64,000 nucleotides of DNA from Salinispora fenicalii (lineage in GTDB: Bacteria > Actinomycetota > Actinomycetes > Mycobacteriales > Micromonosporaceae): contig NZ_KI911471.1 of NCBI RefSeq assembly GCF_000514815.1, positions 1 to 64,000 on the forward strand, in the 5' to 3' direction. The translations under genes and the position numbers were made by a program. Positions 1-7,630 of this stretch are shown here, one piece after another. The notes beneath the pieces were generated by a model. It ran no database searches. It was given only the letters and a program-made list of their open reading frames with translations, and was not told the origin of the DNA. The stretch's first letter is position 1. The number at the start of each line of letters is the position of its first letter.

Positions 1-108
1 ACCCGTTCGCCGCTCGAGTACCCCGAAGGGCCTTTCCGCTCGACTTGCATGTGTTAAGCACGCCGCCAGCGTTCGTCCTGAGCCAGGATCAAACTCTCCA
101 ACAAAAAC
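1..108 (-). rRNA. rrs: 16S ribosomal RNA, 5' end only
   Basis: Read on the minus strand, the first ~108 bases carry the universal 16S start: the 27F-type sequence AGAGTTTGATCCTGGCTCAG, then the conserved stretch down to GAGCGGCGAACGGGT. The gene runs off the left edge, so only its first ~100 bases are here. The variable bases (GGAAAGGCCCTTCGGGGTACTC) fit Micromonosporaceae. The mature 5' end is placed near 108 by analogy. Confidence 0.97.
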
Positions 109-218
109 TTGAAGAAACATCCCAGCAACAAAATATTTGCTGCCAAATCCAGCCCAAGCCAACCCACCAAACAGCAGGCCAACCCAGACCAAAACGGCAC
201 TGGCTTTCCAAACACCCT

Positions 219-240
219 GTTGAGTTCTCAAAGAACAACC
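219..240 (-). promoter_or_regulatory. rrn leader antitermination/processing element
   Basis: The minus strand reads TTGTTCTTTGAGAACTCAACAG, the element conserved in actinobacterial pre-16S leaders. It combines a boxA-like core with a short dyad (TTCTTTGAGAA) and lies ~110 bases before the mature 16S end. In relatives it serves transcription antitermination and pre-rRNA processing; that role is taken from the family. Confidence 0.8.
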
Positions 241-321
241 ACACACCATCAGAACCCCAAACCAGGGCCCCTCCAGAGGCAACCGCTCCAGCCCGCCACT
301 CTCGCGCCAGGCACTTTTACT

Positions 322-350
322 ACTTTACCCGGTGGTTTCCGCCGTGTCAA
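322..350 (-). promoter_or_regulatory. rrn promoter, proximal of three
   Basis: Minus strand: -35 TTGACA (350-345), 17-base spacer, -10 TAAAGT (327-322). This is the best match to the housekeeping sigma consensus in the leader. It lies upstream of the boxA-like element, so its transcript would include that element. Confidence 0.75.
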
Positions 351-489
351 ACCGCTTTGCTGCGATCTGTCGACTTCGTCCACTTTTGGGCACCACAACG
401 TCACCGACTGGTCGTCGCCTTCGTCGTGGTTTCGGCAGACCGGCCGCTTGCGGTTTCCCGCTAGCGCGCCCGGCTCCTGCCGGCGGCTA

Positions 490-518
490 ACCTTACCCGG
501 TCGGTTTCGCCTCGCCAA
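490..518 (-). promoter_or_regulatory. rrn promoter, middle
   Basis: Minus strand: -35 TTGGCG (518-513), 17-base spacer, -10 TAAGGT (495-490). The spacer shares GGCGAAACC and GACCGGGTAA-like blocks with the proximal promoter, suggesting the two arose by duplication. Confidence 0.6.
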
Positions 519-660
519 ATCCGCCTAGCGGCGAACTTGGGGCACCGCCCAAGAGGACCACCCAAGCCGTGTGGCCGGGTCAGTCCGAGAGGTCACTTCC
601 AGTGCTCCGGCCGCTCGGGGCATCCGCCCCGTTTTCGTCCGTTCCGCGCTGGCAGAGAGA

Positions 661-690
661 AAGTTACGCGTCCGAGGGAGTTGCCGTCAA
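661..690 (-). promoter_or_regulatory. rrn promoter, distal
   Basis: Minus strand: -35 TTGACG (690-685), 18-base spacer, -10 TAACTT (666-661). It lies 40 bases past the tyrS stop. With the other two it makes a tandem array typical of actinobacterial rRNA operons. Apart from these sites and the boxA element, nothing coding is seen in 109-730; open frames there are unconvincing. Confidence 0.55.
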
Positions 691-730
691 ATCCGCCGGA
701 CGCGTCCCCGGTCACATCATCAGGATCTAG

Positions 731-2017
731 CTATTTTCGCAGCTCAACACCGGCGAAAGAACGCTTCCCCCGACGCAGGACCAGGTAGCGGCCGTGCAAC
801 AGGTCCGCCGGAGTGACGACCGCATCCGCCGAGGACACCCGGTTGTTGTTCAGGTAGGCGCCCCCCTCGGCGATCACTCGACGGGCCTCCTTGTTGCTCG
901 GCACCAGACCAGACTCCTTGAGTAGCCCGACCACGTCGGGCAGCTCGTCGAGGTGGACCAGGCCCGCCTCGGTCAGGGCGGCGCGCAGGGTCGCGGGCGA
1001 GAGTTCCGCCAGCGACCCCCGCCCGAACAACGCCTGACTCGCGGCGACCACCTGGGCCATTTCCCGCTCGCCGTGCACCAGGGTGGTCAGCTCCTCAGCG
1101 AGCGCCCGCTGGGCGACGCGTGCGGCAGGCCGCTCCGCCGCCTCCTTCTCCAACGCCTCCAGCTCGGCCCGGGAACGGAAGCTGAAGTAGCGCAGGTAGT
1201 GGGCGACGTCGCGGTCGTCCGCGTTGAACCAGAACTGGTAGAACGCGTAGGGACTGGTCAGCTCCGAGTCGAGCCAGATCGCCCCACCCTCGGTCTTGCC
1301 GAACTTCGTACCGTCCGACTTGGTGGCCAACGGCGTGGTGAACGCCTCCACCGGCCCCGCGCCCCGGCGACGGACGAAGTCGACGCCGGCGGTGATGTTG
1401 CCCCACTGGTCGGAGCCGCCGAACTGAAGCTGACACCCGTAGCGTCGGTGCAGTTCGAAAAAGTCGTTGGCCTGGAGCAGCTGGTAGCTGAACTCGGTGA
1501 AGCTGACCCCGCTCTCCAATCGGGCCCGCACCACTTCACGCGCCAGCATCCGGTTGATCGGGAAGTGCTTGCCGACATCCCGCAGGAACTGCACCACCGA
1601 CATCTCGCCGGTCCAGTCCAGGTTGTTGACCAGTTGTGCCGCGTTCGCACCCTGGTACGACACGAAGGGGGCCAGCTGCTCCCGAATCCGGGCCACCCAT
1701 CCAGCCACCACCTCAGGTGGGTTGAGAACCCGCTCGCCGCTCTCCTTCGGGTCACCGATCTGCCCGGTCGCCCCACCTACCAGCAGCAGCGGCCGGTGGC
1801 CGGCGAGCTGGAGCCGCCGGGCGGTGACGACCTGCATGAGGTTGCCGATGTGCAGGCTCGGCGCGGTCGGGTCGAAGCCCACATAGAACGCCGCTCCCGG
1901 GCCGTCGAGCAGCGCGCGCAGCTCGTCGAGGCCGGTGGAGTCCTGGATCAGGCCACGCCACCGCAGATCGTCGAAGAGTGTTTCCCGCTCTGACGGCGGG
2001 GGGCTGGTGTCGGTCAC
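731..2017 (-). CDS. tyrS: tyrosine--tRNA ligase
   Basis: Cytosolic class I tRNA synthetase charging tRNA-Tyr. The 428-residue product has the HIGH-type motif (PSLHIGN), the tyrosine-pocket region (QFGGSDQWGNI), a KMSKS-type loop (KFGKT) and a C-terminal S4-like RNA-binding domain (PSNKEARRVIAEGG) ending GVELRK. Length is normal for bacterial TyrRS. The GTG at 2017 is chosen because a GGGAG lies upstream and homologues begin near TDTSPPP; an in-frame GTG at 2092 would add 25 unlikely residues. It is transcribed toward the rRNA operon and diverges from the thioesterase gene. Confidence 0.96.
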   Translation of the reverse strand: MTDTSPPPSERETLFDDLRWRGLIQDSTGLDELRALLDGPGAAFYVGFDPTAPSLHIGNLMQVVTARRLQLAGHRPLLLVGGATGQIGDPKESGERVLNPPEVVAGWVARIREQLAPFVSYQGANAAQLVNNLDWTGEMSVVQFLRDVGKHFPINRMLAREVVRARLESGVSFTEFSYQLLQANDFFELHRRYGCQLQFGGSDQWGNITAGVDFVRRRGAGPVEAFTTPLATKSDGTKFGKTEGGAIWLDSELTSPYAFYQFWFNADDRDVAHYLRYFSFRSRAELEALEKEAAERPAARVAQRALAEELTTLVHGEREMAQVVAASQALFGRGSLAELSPATLRAALTEAGLVHLDELPDVVGLLKESGLVPSNKEARRVIAEGGAYLNNNRVSSADAVVTPADLLHGRYLVLRRGKRSFAGVELRK

Positions 2018-2091
2018 AGTCCCCGATTCTCCCGCATGACCAGCCGGCACCACTACCGGGATTGCCAGCCCGCTATGCTGGCCGCCCTGCA

Positions 2092-2502
2092 ATGACGAAG
2101 GGCTATGCCGTGGACGAGCCAGATCTGACCGGCGGCTTCGTGGCGCTGCTGGGACTGCGCTACGACGAGGTCAGCGCCGACCGGGTGGTCCTCCACTGGC
2201 AGGTCCGCCCCGAGCTTCACCAGCCGTACGGCATCCAGCACGGCGGTGTCTACTGCTCGGTGGTAGAGACGGCGGCGAGTATCGGCGCGGCCACCTGGCT
2301 GGGCGACCGGGGGCAGGTCGTCGGCGTGTCGAACCAGACCGACTTTCTACGGGCGGTCCGGTCGGGTGAACTGACCGCAGTGGGCACCCCGATCCACCGC
2401 GGCCGCAGTCAACAGCTGTGGCAGGTGGAGATCACCGACAACGCTGACCGGCTGGTGGCACGCGGCCAGGTCCGGCTGCAGAACCTGGCGACGACCGGAT
2501 AG
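2092..2502 (+). CDS. PaaI-type hotdog-fold thioesterase
   Basis: A 136-residue protein of the PaaI/YbgC-like acyl-CoA thioesterase superfamily. It shows the hotdog pattern: an early HQPYGIQHGGVYCSVVETAA helix segment with the HGG turn, followed by a strand carrying VSNQTDFLRAV and a late QVEITDNADRLVARGQV strand. The expected reaction is hydrolysis of a soluble acyl-CoA or aryl-CoA; the substrate cannot be told from sequence. The ATG at 2092 lies 12 bases after a TATGCT -10-like hexamer (2074-2079) with no clear Shine-Dalgarno. It diverges from tyrS. Confidence 0.85.
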   Translation: MTKGYAVDEPDLTGGFVALLGLRYDEVSADRVVLHWQVRPELHQPYGIQHGGVYCSVVETAASIGAATWLGDRGQVVGVSNQTDFLRAVRSGELTAVGTPIHRGRSQQLWQVEITDNADRLVARGQVRLQNLATTG

Positions 2503-2542
2503 TCGCAGCCGGTGTCTCCCCGCTAGCAGCCGGTGGGCCCCG

Positions 2543-3163
2543 CTAGGTGGCGGGGAGGTCCAGCACGTACGCGTCGCCCTGCCGGCGGAAGCCGAGCCGG
2601 TGATAGTAGGGGGCGACCATTCCCGGCGGGCTGACGACCTGCCGGAACCCCTTGTCGGTGAAGAGCCGGCTACTCCGGTACACGAACTCGCCCGGGGTGA
2701 AGTCCCGAAACCGTTTGGTGACGTAGTCGAGGTCGACCTGGGCCACCCCGCCCGGCTCCGCGTGCGCCAGCACCACCCCGACCACCTCGTCGGCCTTGAC
2801 GACCAGGAACGCGAACCGCTTCCCGCCGCGGTGCCAGGTGAAGCCGGGGTTGAACCGGGCAATGTCCGCCCCATGTACCCGCAGCATGTGTGCCAGGAAC
2901 CTGTCGTCCATGCCCACCTCGACCACCCCGTAGGTCGCCGCGTCATGGCGGGTCGCCAGCATGCCGCGCAGGTACCACACATTGATGGCGGCCAGCACGA
3001 CATTCAGACCGACCATCGGCCACACCGCGACCGCCGCGTTGTAGCCGATCAGCACGACACAGCCGACGAGGTTCAGGGCGCGCAGCCGGAGAATCGCGGT
3101 CTGCAGCAGCGACCAGACCAACACCGCGGAGCCGGTCCAGCCGATCAGTTCCAGCCAGTTCAC
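2543..3163 (-). CDS. membrane protein with C-terminal GNAT-like domain
   Basis: A 206-residue protein. Residues 1 to ~70 form two or three hydrophobic segments (LIGWTGSAVLVWSLLQ, LNLVGCVVLIGYNAAVAV, MVGLNVVLAAINVWYL) resembling the YgjV-type inner-membrane domain. Residues ~85-206 look like a cytoplasmic acetyltransferase-type fold, with YYHRLGFRRQGDAYVLDL near the end as in GNAT proteins, but no classic Q/RxxGxG/A motif is obvious. Function unknown. The start is GTG. Its start is 18 bases after the stop of the acetyltransferase gene, so the two are probably cotranscribed. Confidence 0.75.
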   Translation of the reverse strand: MNWLELIGWTGSAVLVWSLLQTAILRLRALNLVGCVVLIGYNAAVAVWPMVGLNVVLAAINVWYLRGMLATRHDAATYGVVEVGMDDRFLAHMLRVHGADIARFNPGFTWHRGGKRFAFLVVKADEVVGVVLAHAEPGGVAQVDLDYVTKRFRDFTPGEFVYRSSRLFTDKGFRQVVSPPGMVAPYYHRLGFRRQGDAYVLDLPAT

Positions 3164-3181
3164 CTCGGCGAGGGTAATACC

Positions 3182-3685
3182 TCAGCTCAGCGCGGGTGCT
3201 GGGGCCGGGCCGTCGAGCTCCAAGATCCATTCCTGGACCTCGACGCCGCGCCCGGGGGCGTACCCCTGGTCCTCGCCGGTGACGACGAAGCCGCACTTGC
3301 GTAGCACGGCGAGGGAGGCGCGGTTGTCCTTGGCCACCCGAGCGTGCACCGGCCGGCGGGTCAGCTCACCCAGCAAAACGGTGAGCGCACCGGTCGCGTA
3401 TCCCCGGCCCCAGCGACCTGGATCGATCCAGTAGCTGACCTCGGTGCGTCCTTCGGCGGGGAAGGCGTTCACGTGGCCTACCACCTCAGCACCGACAACC
3501 ACCGTCCGCGACACCACCGTCGGGTCGGCGCGGATCCGCTTCCAGTGCGCGTCGAACGCGGTGCGATCGGCGGGGTCGGCCGGGCCGAACGCCGCCATCC
3601 AGTTAGCCTCGACGTCCTGCTGGTGGCGGAAGAAGAACGGCAGATCACTATCGAGTACGGGGCGCAGGCGCAGATCGGTGGGCAT
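3182..3685 (-). CDS. GNAT family N-acetyltransferase
   Basis: A 167-residue acetyl-CoA-dependent acetyltransferase of the RimJ/RimL-like type. Recognisable are LRLRPVLDSDLPFFF at the N terminus, the motif A region GRWGRGYATGALTVLL (RxxGxA acetyl-CoA loop), then the NRASLAVLRKCGF helix and strand shared by RimJ-type enzymes. The acceptor substrate is unknown. The ATG at 3685 is preferred: six bases upstream on the minus strand is TACCAT, a -10-like hexamer, and there is no Shine-Dalgarno, suggesting a leaderless mRNA. It diverges from the first universal stress gene. Confidence 0.88.
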   Translation of the reverse strand: MPTDLRLRPVLDSDLPFFFRHQQDVEANWMAAFGPADPADRTAFDAHWKRIRADPTVVSRTVVVGAEVVGHVNAFPAEGRTEVSYWIDPGRWGRGYATGALTVLLGELTRRPVHARVAKDNRASLAVLRKCGFVVTGEDQGYAPGRGVEVQEWILELDGPAPAPALS

Positions 3686-3691
3686 CGCGCG

Positions 3692-3697
3692 ATGGTA
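3692..3697 (-). promoter_or_regulatory. -10 hexamer of a likely leaderless promoter
   Basis: TACCAT on the minus strand, six bases before the acetyltransferase ATG. No clear -35 was seen. Confidence 0.4.
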
Positions 3698-3721
3698 GCT
3701 CCGGCCGAGGCCGTCGAGCGA

Positions 3722-3756
3722 AGGACCATTGGCCCCGGGCTTGGGCCGACTGCCCC
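3722..3756 (+). promoter_or_regulatory. two DevR/DosR-like boxes upstream of usp
   Basis: GGGCCGACTGCCCC at 3743-3756 fits the dormancy-regulator pattern GGGNCNNNNGNCCC exactly, and AGGACCATTGGCCC at 3722-3735 fits with one mismatch. Their centres are 21 bp apart, two helical turns, the usual spacing for paired DevR sites. They lie 62-96 bp before the first universal stress gene, a typical DevR target class. GC-rich sequence raises the chance of accidental matches. Confidence 0.4.
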
Positions 3757-3817
3757 TGATTGGGTGGTCCCCGGCCCGGCAGGCTGAAGGTGAACGAGCC
3801 GAAGGAGGGCAGACATT

Positions 3818-4702
3818 ATGACGAGCAACGCCGGAGCCCCGGTCGTGGTGGGTGTGGACGGTTCCGCCGCCGCGCTGGACGCGGTCCGGGTAGCGGTGCG
3901 CGAGGCGGAGTACCGGCAGCGCCCGCTCCGGGTCGTACACGCCTTCATCTGGCCGTTGACCGGCGCCCCGTTGACCCCGGTTCCCGGCGCCCCGGTCACC
4001 GCCGGGCTACGCAACCAGGCCGAAGAGTACGTGCGGGAAGCTGTCGAACAGGCCCGCAAGATCTCCCCCGACCTGCGGATCACTGGCGTCGTGGTGGACG
4101 GCGCGCCGACTCCGGTGTTGATCGAGGAGGCACAGGAGGCGGTGCTGACGGTGCTCGGCCACCGGGGTCTGGGCGGCTTCGCCGGGCTGCTACTCGGCTC
4201 GGTCACCGTGCAGGTCTCCGCCCGCGCGAAGAGCCCGGTGCTGGTCGTGCGAGGTGAACCGCGTGCGGACGGCCCGGTCGTGGTGGGTGTGGACGGTTCA
4301 CAACTGTCCACCGAGGCAGTCGCCTTCGCATTCGAGGAAGCGGCTCGCCGGGACGCCCCGCTGGTAGCCCTGCACGCCTGGCTCTTCCCCACCCCCGTCG
4401 GCCCGGGGGACATCCTGCCCCTGGTCTACGACCTGGACGCCGTCGAGGGCGAGGAGGAGCGGACTCTCGCCGAGTCGCTCGCCGGCTTCGCCGAACGGTA
4501 TCCGCAGGTGCAGGTACGGCACCGGGTCGTACGAGGCGCTCCGGCGCGGGTGCTGGTCGAGGCGTCGAAGAGCGCCCAGCTGGTGGTCGTCGGCGCACAC
4601 GGGCGCGGCGCCCTCGGCGGGCTGCTGCTCGGCTCCGTCAGCCACGCCGTCCTGCATCACGGGCACAGCCCCCTGGCCATCGTCCGACACCCCGCTGGAT
4701 AG
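3818..4702 (+). CDS. universal stress protein, two UspA domains
   Basis: A 294-residue cytosolic protein made of two UspA domains (about 8-146 and 150-292). Each starts with the strand PVVVGVDGS and ends with the ATP-binding loop pattern G-2x-G-9x-G-S: GHRGLGGFAGLLLGSV in the first and GAHGRGALGGLLLGSV in the second. ATP-binding USPs act in hypoxic, stationary and other stress states; the specific role is unknown. The ATG follows GAAGGAGGG closely. A second gene of the same design lies downstream on the same strand. Confidence 0.93.
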   Translation: MTSNAGAPVVVGVDGSAAALDAVRVAVREAEYRQRPLRVVHAFIWPLTGAPLTPVPGAPVTAGLRNQAEEYVREAVEQARKISPDLRITGVVVDGAPTPVLIEEAQEAVLTVLGHRGLGGFAGLLLGSVTVQVSARAKSPVLVVRGEPRADGPVVVGVDGSQLSTEAVAFAFEEAARRDAPLVALHAWLFPTPVGPGDILPLVYDLDAVEGEEERTLAESLAGFAERYPQVQVRHRVVRGAPARVLVEASKSAQLVVVGAHGRGALGGLLLGSVSHAVLHHGHSPLAIVRHPAG

Positions 4703-4850
4703 CCGCGCCGGCACGGTGAGCAGCAGCGCACCGCTTTCGGCCGCGCCCTGGTAGCTGTGCCGGTTCCCGTTGCCGACGTTGTCCGTAACCCCCGGGTCAG
4801 CCACGCCGGCCCGGGGGACAATATGCCGACCGAGTCCGAAAGGGGTGCTG

Positions 4851-5684
4851 ATGAACCGGCCCGTGGTGGTAGGGGTGGATGGCTCACCATCGAGCCTGGT
4901 GGCAGCGGAGCACGCCGCCCGCACCGCGGTGCAGCGGTCAACACCGCTGCACCTGGTGCACGGTTACCTGCACCCGTCGGGGTACGGGGTTCCGTTCAAC
5001 CCGTACGAGTTGGGAATTCCGAAGCCGAACGACGAGGCGCAGTCGATGCTGGAGCGGGCCGCGGCCGACCTGGCCGACCGCTGGCCCGGGCTGACCGTCC
5101 AGGTGCGGCAGGTCGCCGGCGGGCCGGGCGCCACGCTCGTCGAGGAGTCCCGCCGGGCGGAGCTGGTCGTGGTGGGTAGCCGGGGTCACGGCGGCTTCGC
5201 CGGACTGCTGCTCGGCTCGGTCGGTTCGCAGGTCGCGGCGCACGCGCACTGCCCAGTGCTGGTGGTCCGACCCACCGAAGCACCGGTCGCGCCGGGCGGG
5301 CCGGCGCTGGTCGCGGTGGATGGGTCGGAGTCGGCGGAGGTGGCGGTCGGGCAGGCCGCCGACGAGGCCACCCGGCAGCAGACCGAGCTGGTGCTGGTGC
5401 ACGTCCACACCCCCGGGGCGACCGACGCCGCGGAGGTGCTGGACACCGCGGTGGCGGCGGCCCGCGGCAGCCACCCGGGGTTGGCCGTGACCGCCCGACA
5501 GCTGCGGGCGGAGAAGCCGGACCAGGCATTGATCGAGGCAAGCCGAGACGCTGCCCTGATGGTTGTGGGGAGCCGAGGGCGAGGCGGATTCACCGGGATG
5601 CTGCTCGGCTCGGTCAGCCAGTCTCTGGTGCAGCACGCCCACTGCCCGGTGCTGGTAGCCCACCCGTACGGTCGAGCACGCTGA
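4851..5684 (+). CDS. universal stress protein, two UspA domains
   Basis: A 277-residue tandem UspA protein, paralogous to the preceding gene. The two domains each begin with a VVVGVDGS / LVAVDGSES strand and end in intact nucleotide-binding loops (GSRGHGGFAGLLLGSV and GSRGRGGFTGMLLGSV). The ATG at 4851 is chosen because the UspA fold begins two residues later; AAAGGGG lies just upstream. An in-frame ATG at 4770 would add 27 residues with no USP similarity. The 148-base gap before it has no DevR-like box as good as that of the first copy. Confidence 0.92.
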   Translation: MNRPVVVGVDGSPSSLVAAEHAARTAVQRSTPLHLVHGYLHPSGYGVPFNPYELGIPKPNDEAQSMLERAAADLADRWPGLTVQVRQVAGGPGATLVEESRRAELVVVGSRGHGGFAGLLLGSVGSQVAAHAHCPVLVVRPTEAPVAPGGPALVAVDGSESAEVAVGQAADEATRQQTELVLVHVHTPGATDAAEVLDTAVAAARGSHPGLAVTARQLRAEKPDQALIEASRDAALMVVGSRGRGGFTGMLLGSVSQSLVQHAHCPVLVAHPYGRAR

Positions 5685-5690
5685 CCCGTC

Positions 5691-5978
5691 TCACCGTTGG
5701 GCTGGCCCTCCGGCCCACGAGATGAAGCGGCGATAGAGGTCGGATGCTCTATTGACCTGCGAAAGATGGGCATCCGCCTCGGCCATCAGTGCGCTCAGAT
5801 AGACGCGCAGCGCAACCAGGTTGTCGCGGTACTCGATCAGGAGGGCGCCCTGGGCCGACTGGCACGGCCACTCGGCCCGACAGGTGCCGCAACCCCACAG
5901 CGGGCGCATGGGTAGGTGCGGCCGGTCGGCGGCCGGGTCGCCCGGATTCGGGCGTGGGGGCCTTGGGCTGGTCGTCAT
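5691..5978 (-). CDS. small Cys-containing protein, unknown function
   Basis: A 95-residue protein. A basic proline-rich start is followed by RPLWGCGTCRAEWPC, a CxxC plus Cys cluster that could bind a metal, and then a helical C-terminal half (EYRDNLVALRVYLSALMAEADAHL). Small proteins of this design occur beside regulators in Micromonosporaceae and related families; I cannot assign a function. Its ATG overlaps the stop of the upstream gene as ATGA, indicating translational coupling. It converges on the second universal stress gene, seven bases away. Confidence 0.65.
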   Translation of the reverse strand: MTTSPRPPRPNPGDPAADRPHLPMRPLWGCGTCRAEWPCQSAQGALLIEYRDNLVALRVYLSALMAEADAHLSQVNRASDLYRRFISWAGGPAQR

Positions 5979-6172
5979 CGCAGCACCCGGAGCACGACAG
6001 CGGCCACGACGATCACCAGGATGAGTGCCGCGATCACCCGGTGCCGGGTGGTGGCGGGCGGTGGAGGCGTGCTCGGCGTACGCGGCCGCACCCGGTCGCC
6101 GTCGGGCAACGGCGGCGTGCCGTACGGGTCGGGATGTGCGCGCCGGTCGACGGGCGGGTCGTCGTCGGCCAT
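5975..6172 (-). CDS. small C-tail-anchored membrane protein
   Basis: A 65-residue protein: an acidic then proline-rich cytoplasmic part (about 1-42) and one C-terminal hydrophobic helix (VIAALILVIVVAAVVLRVL). Function unknown. The ATG at 6172 is chosen over the GTG at 6175 because GAGGAGG lies five bases before it. It overlaps the next gene by ATGA, and its ATG overlaps the stop of an upstream open frame as TGATG, so it may be the middle gene of a coupled trio. Confidence 0.6.
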   Translation of the reverse strand: MADDDPPVDRRAHPDPYGTPPLPDGDRVRPRTPSTPPPPATTRHRVIAALILVIVVAAVVLRVLR

Positions 6173-6555
6173 CACAGCCTCCTCAGTCCGCTGAGCACAG
6201 CCTCAAGCACATCGACGCCCGGGTACGAGGTGTGGTACACCCGCGCACGACCCACCACACGACCGCGATTTGCCGTACTCGACAGCTGCTCTGGATCCTT
6301 TTCCAGCGCAGCATTCATTGGCCCGTTGTGGACGATCGAATAGGTGTGCGCAGTCCCGGAATTCCAACTGGCACCTGTTCGGCTGTGGCTGGCAAAGCAG
6401 ACTCCCGGACGTGAACGGATGTTGATAGGCCGCTCCCACACCCCTTGAATATGAGAGCGGCCTGGCAGTACCTCCGGCGGGCTCGGATACCTCCACCGGC
6501 TCGCGCCACCTGTTTCCACCATGGGCGTTGACCGCTTACTCTCGGAATACCTCAC
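6172..6555 (-). CDS. hypothetical protein, possible coupled upstream gene
   Basis: A 127-codon open frame with no recognised family. It is taken as a possible gene because its TGA forms a TGATG overlap with the next start and that gene's Shine-Dalgarno lies inside its end. Its third-base GC is lower than in the core genes but similar to the adjacent XRE gene. The start is uncertain: GTG at 6555, or an internal start after GGTGGAGG. If it is not real, 6173-6624 is intergenic and carries only the promoters of both flanking transcripts. Confidence 0.35.
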   Translation of the reverse strand: MRYSESKRSTPMVETGGASRWRYPSPPEVLPGRSHIQGVWERPINIRSRPGVCFASHSRTGASWNSGTAHTYSIVHNGPMNAALEKDPEQLSSTANRGRVVGRARVYHTSYPGVDVLEAVLSGLRRL

Positions 6556-6624
6556 GCCCGATTGTGGAGAGCGGCAGTCGTTCGAAGCACGGCAGAGAAT
6601 TGATCTTTCGGACTGTGGAAAGGC

Positions 6625-7434
6625 GTGGAATCCGTGGCTGTTTCACCCTCCGAGTACCTGTTGCGCGAGCTACGACGGCGGCGCACCGCAGCAGGGCTAA
6701 CTCAGGCGCAGCTAGGTGAGAGGCTGTTTCTATCGGACTCTCAGGTGAGTGCGATAGAAACTGGCTCTAAAGCCCCAACGCGTGAATACCTAGCCGATAT
6801 GGATAAAGCACTAGACTTGGGTGACCACTTTGTGACCATATGGGACGAGCTCGTGCGGGGTGACGCTACGCCTGTCTGGCTACGTGAGTGGCTGGTGGTT
6901 GAGCGCGAGGCGATATTGCTGCGGTGGTACGAGCCTGCCTACGTGCCGGGCATCTTCCAGACGGAGGCGTACGCGCGAGCAACGTTGAGTAGCGGCCTTC
7001 TGAAGCCGGACGAGGTTGAGGAGCGAGTCGCATCCCGACTAGAGCGACAATCGGCCTTGACCAGCAGTACGCCAACACACCTCGTGGCGGTCCTGGACGT
7101 GATGGTCTTACGCCGACAGATTGCCGGGCAGCCGGAGGTAATGAAAGATCAAATCGAACATATGATCAAACTAGCCACGCTACCGCACGTGCAGGTCCTC
7201 GTAGTTCCCGAGGAGGCCGGCATCTACCCTGGACTTCAGGGCGGATTCATCCTGGCGACAATTGAGGACGGCAGCGTCGCGGCACATCTAGACCACCAGG
7301 TTGAGGCGCGGGTGGTGAACCAGCCGGATCGACTTGCTACTCTCCACCGCGTCTGGGAGGTAGTTCGAAGTGAAAGCCTCTCACATAGACAGTCACTCGA
7401 AGTTATCAAGAAAGCGGCGCAGACATGGACATGA
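6625..7434 (+). CDS. XRE-family regulator with DUF5753 domain
   Basis: A 269-residue regulator of the large actinobacterial XRE/DUF397 class. Residues ~10-62 form a helix-turn-helix (RELRRRRTAAGLTQAQLGE, then LSDSQVSAIETG). The rest is a DUF5753-type domain with its typical marks (LLRWYEPAYVPGIFQTEAYARA, and VQVLVVPEEAGIYPGLQGGF). Such proteins pair with a small DUF397 protein and affect development or secondary metabolism in Streptomyces; BldB/WhiJ-type systems are the models. GTG 6625 or GTG 6634 could be the start. Codon use is less GC-biased than in neighbouring core genes. Confidence 0.9.
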   Translation: MESVAVSPSEYLLRELRRRRTAAGLTQAQLGERLFLSDSQVSAIETGSKAPTREYLADMDKALDLGDHFVTIWDELVRGDATPVWLREWLVVEREAILLRWYEPAYVPGIFQTEAYARATLSSGLLKPDEVEERVASRLERQSALTSSTPTHLVAVLDVMVLRRQIAGQPEVMKDQIEHMIKLATLPHVQVLVVPEEAGIYPGLQGGFILATIEDGSVAAHLDHQVEARVVNQPDRLATLHRVWEVVRSESLSHRQSLEVIKKAAQTWT

Positions 7435-7616
7435 CAGGTGCCAAGTGGCACAAGTCGACTTACTCGGGTGCTAACGGCGGATCTTGCGTGGAGGTGGCGA
7501 ACAACCTTCCCGGCGTCGTGTTCGTACGCGACACCAAGGACCGAGATGGCGGTAGCCTCCGCTTCAACCCCCAGGCGTGGCAGGCATTCGTCGCGCAGCT
7601 CCCCGAACAGCACTGA
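7425..7616 (+). CDS. DUF397 domain protein, partner of XRE regulator
   Basis: A 63-residue protein covering one DUF397 domain: KWHKSTYSGANGGSCVEVA, then VVFVRDTKDRDGG and a closing FNPQAWQAFVAQL. These small proteins act with, or antagonise, the adjacent XRE regulator in related systems. The start overlaps the end of the regulator gene: either ATG 7425 or ATG 7431, the latter giving an ATGA overlap. A strong hairpin terminator follows 14 bases after the stop. Confidence 0.9.
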   Translation: MDMTGAKWHKSTYSGANGGSCVEVANNLPGVVFVRDTKDRDGGSLRFNPQAWQAFVAQLPEQH

Positions 7617-7630
7617 CCACCGTCAACGCC

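Noticed and set aside
45..528. Two overlapping open frames in the rrn leader
   Set aside because: They overlap the 16S 5' end, the boxA element and a promoter; low-complexity translations.
953..1993. 346-codon plus-strand frame opposite tyrS
   Set aside because: Antisense shadow of a clear synthetase gene.
4757..5179. Gly/Arg-rich plus-strand frame overlapping the second usp gene
   Set aside because: Out of frame with a clear UspA protein; shadow.
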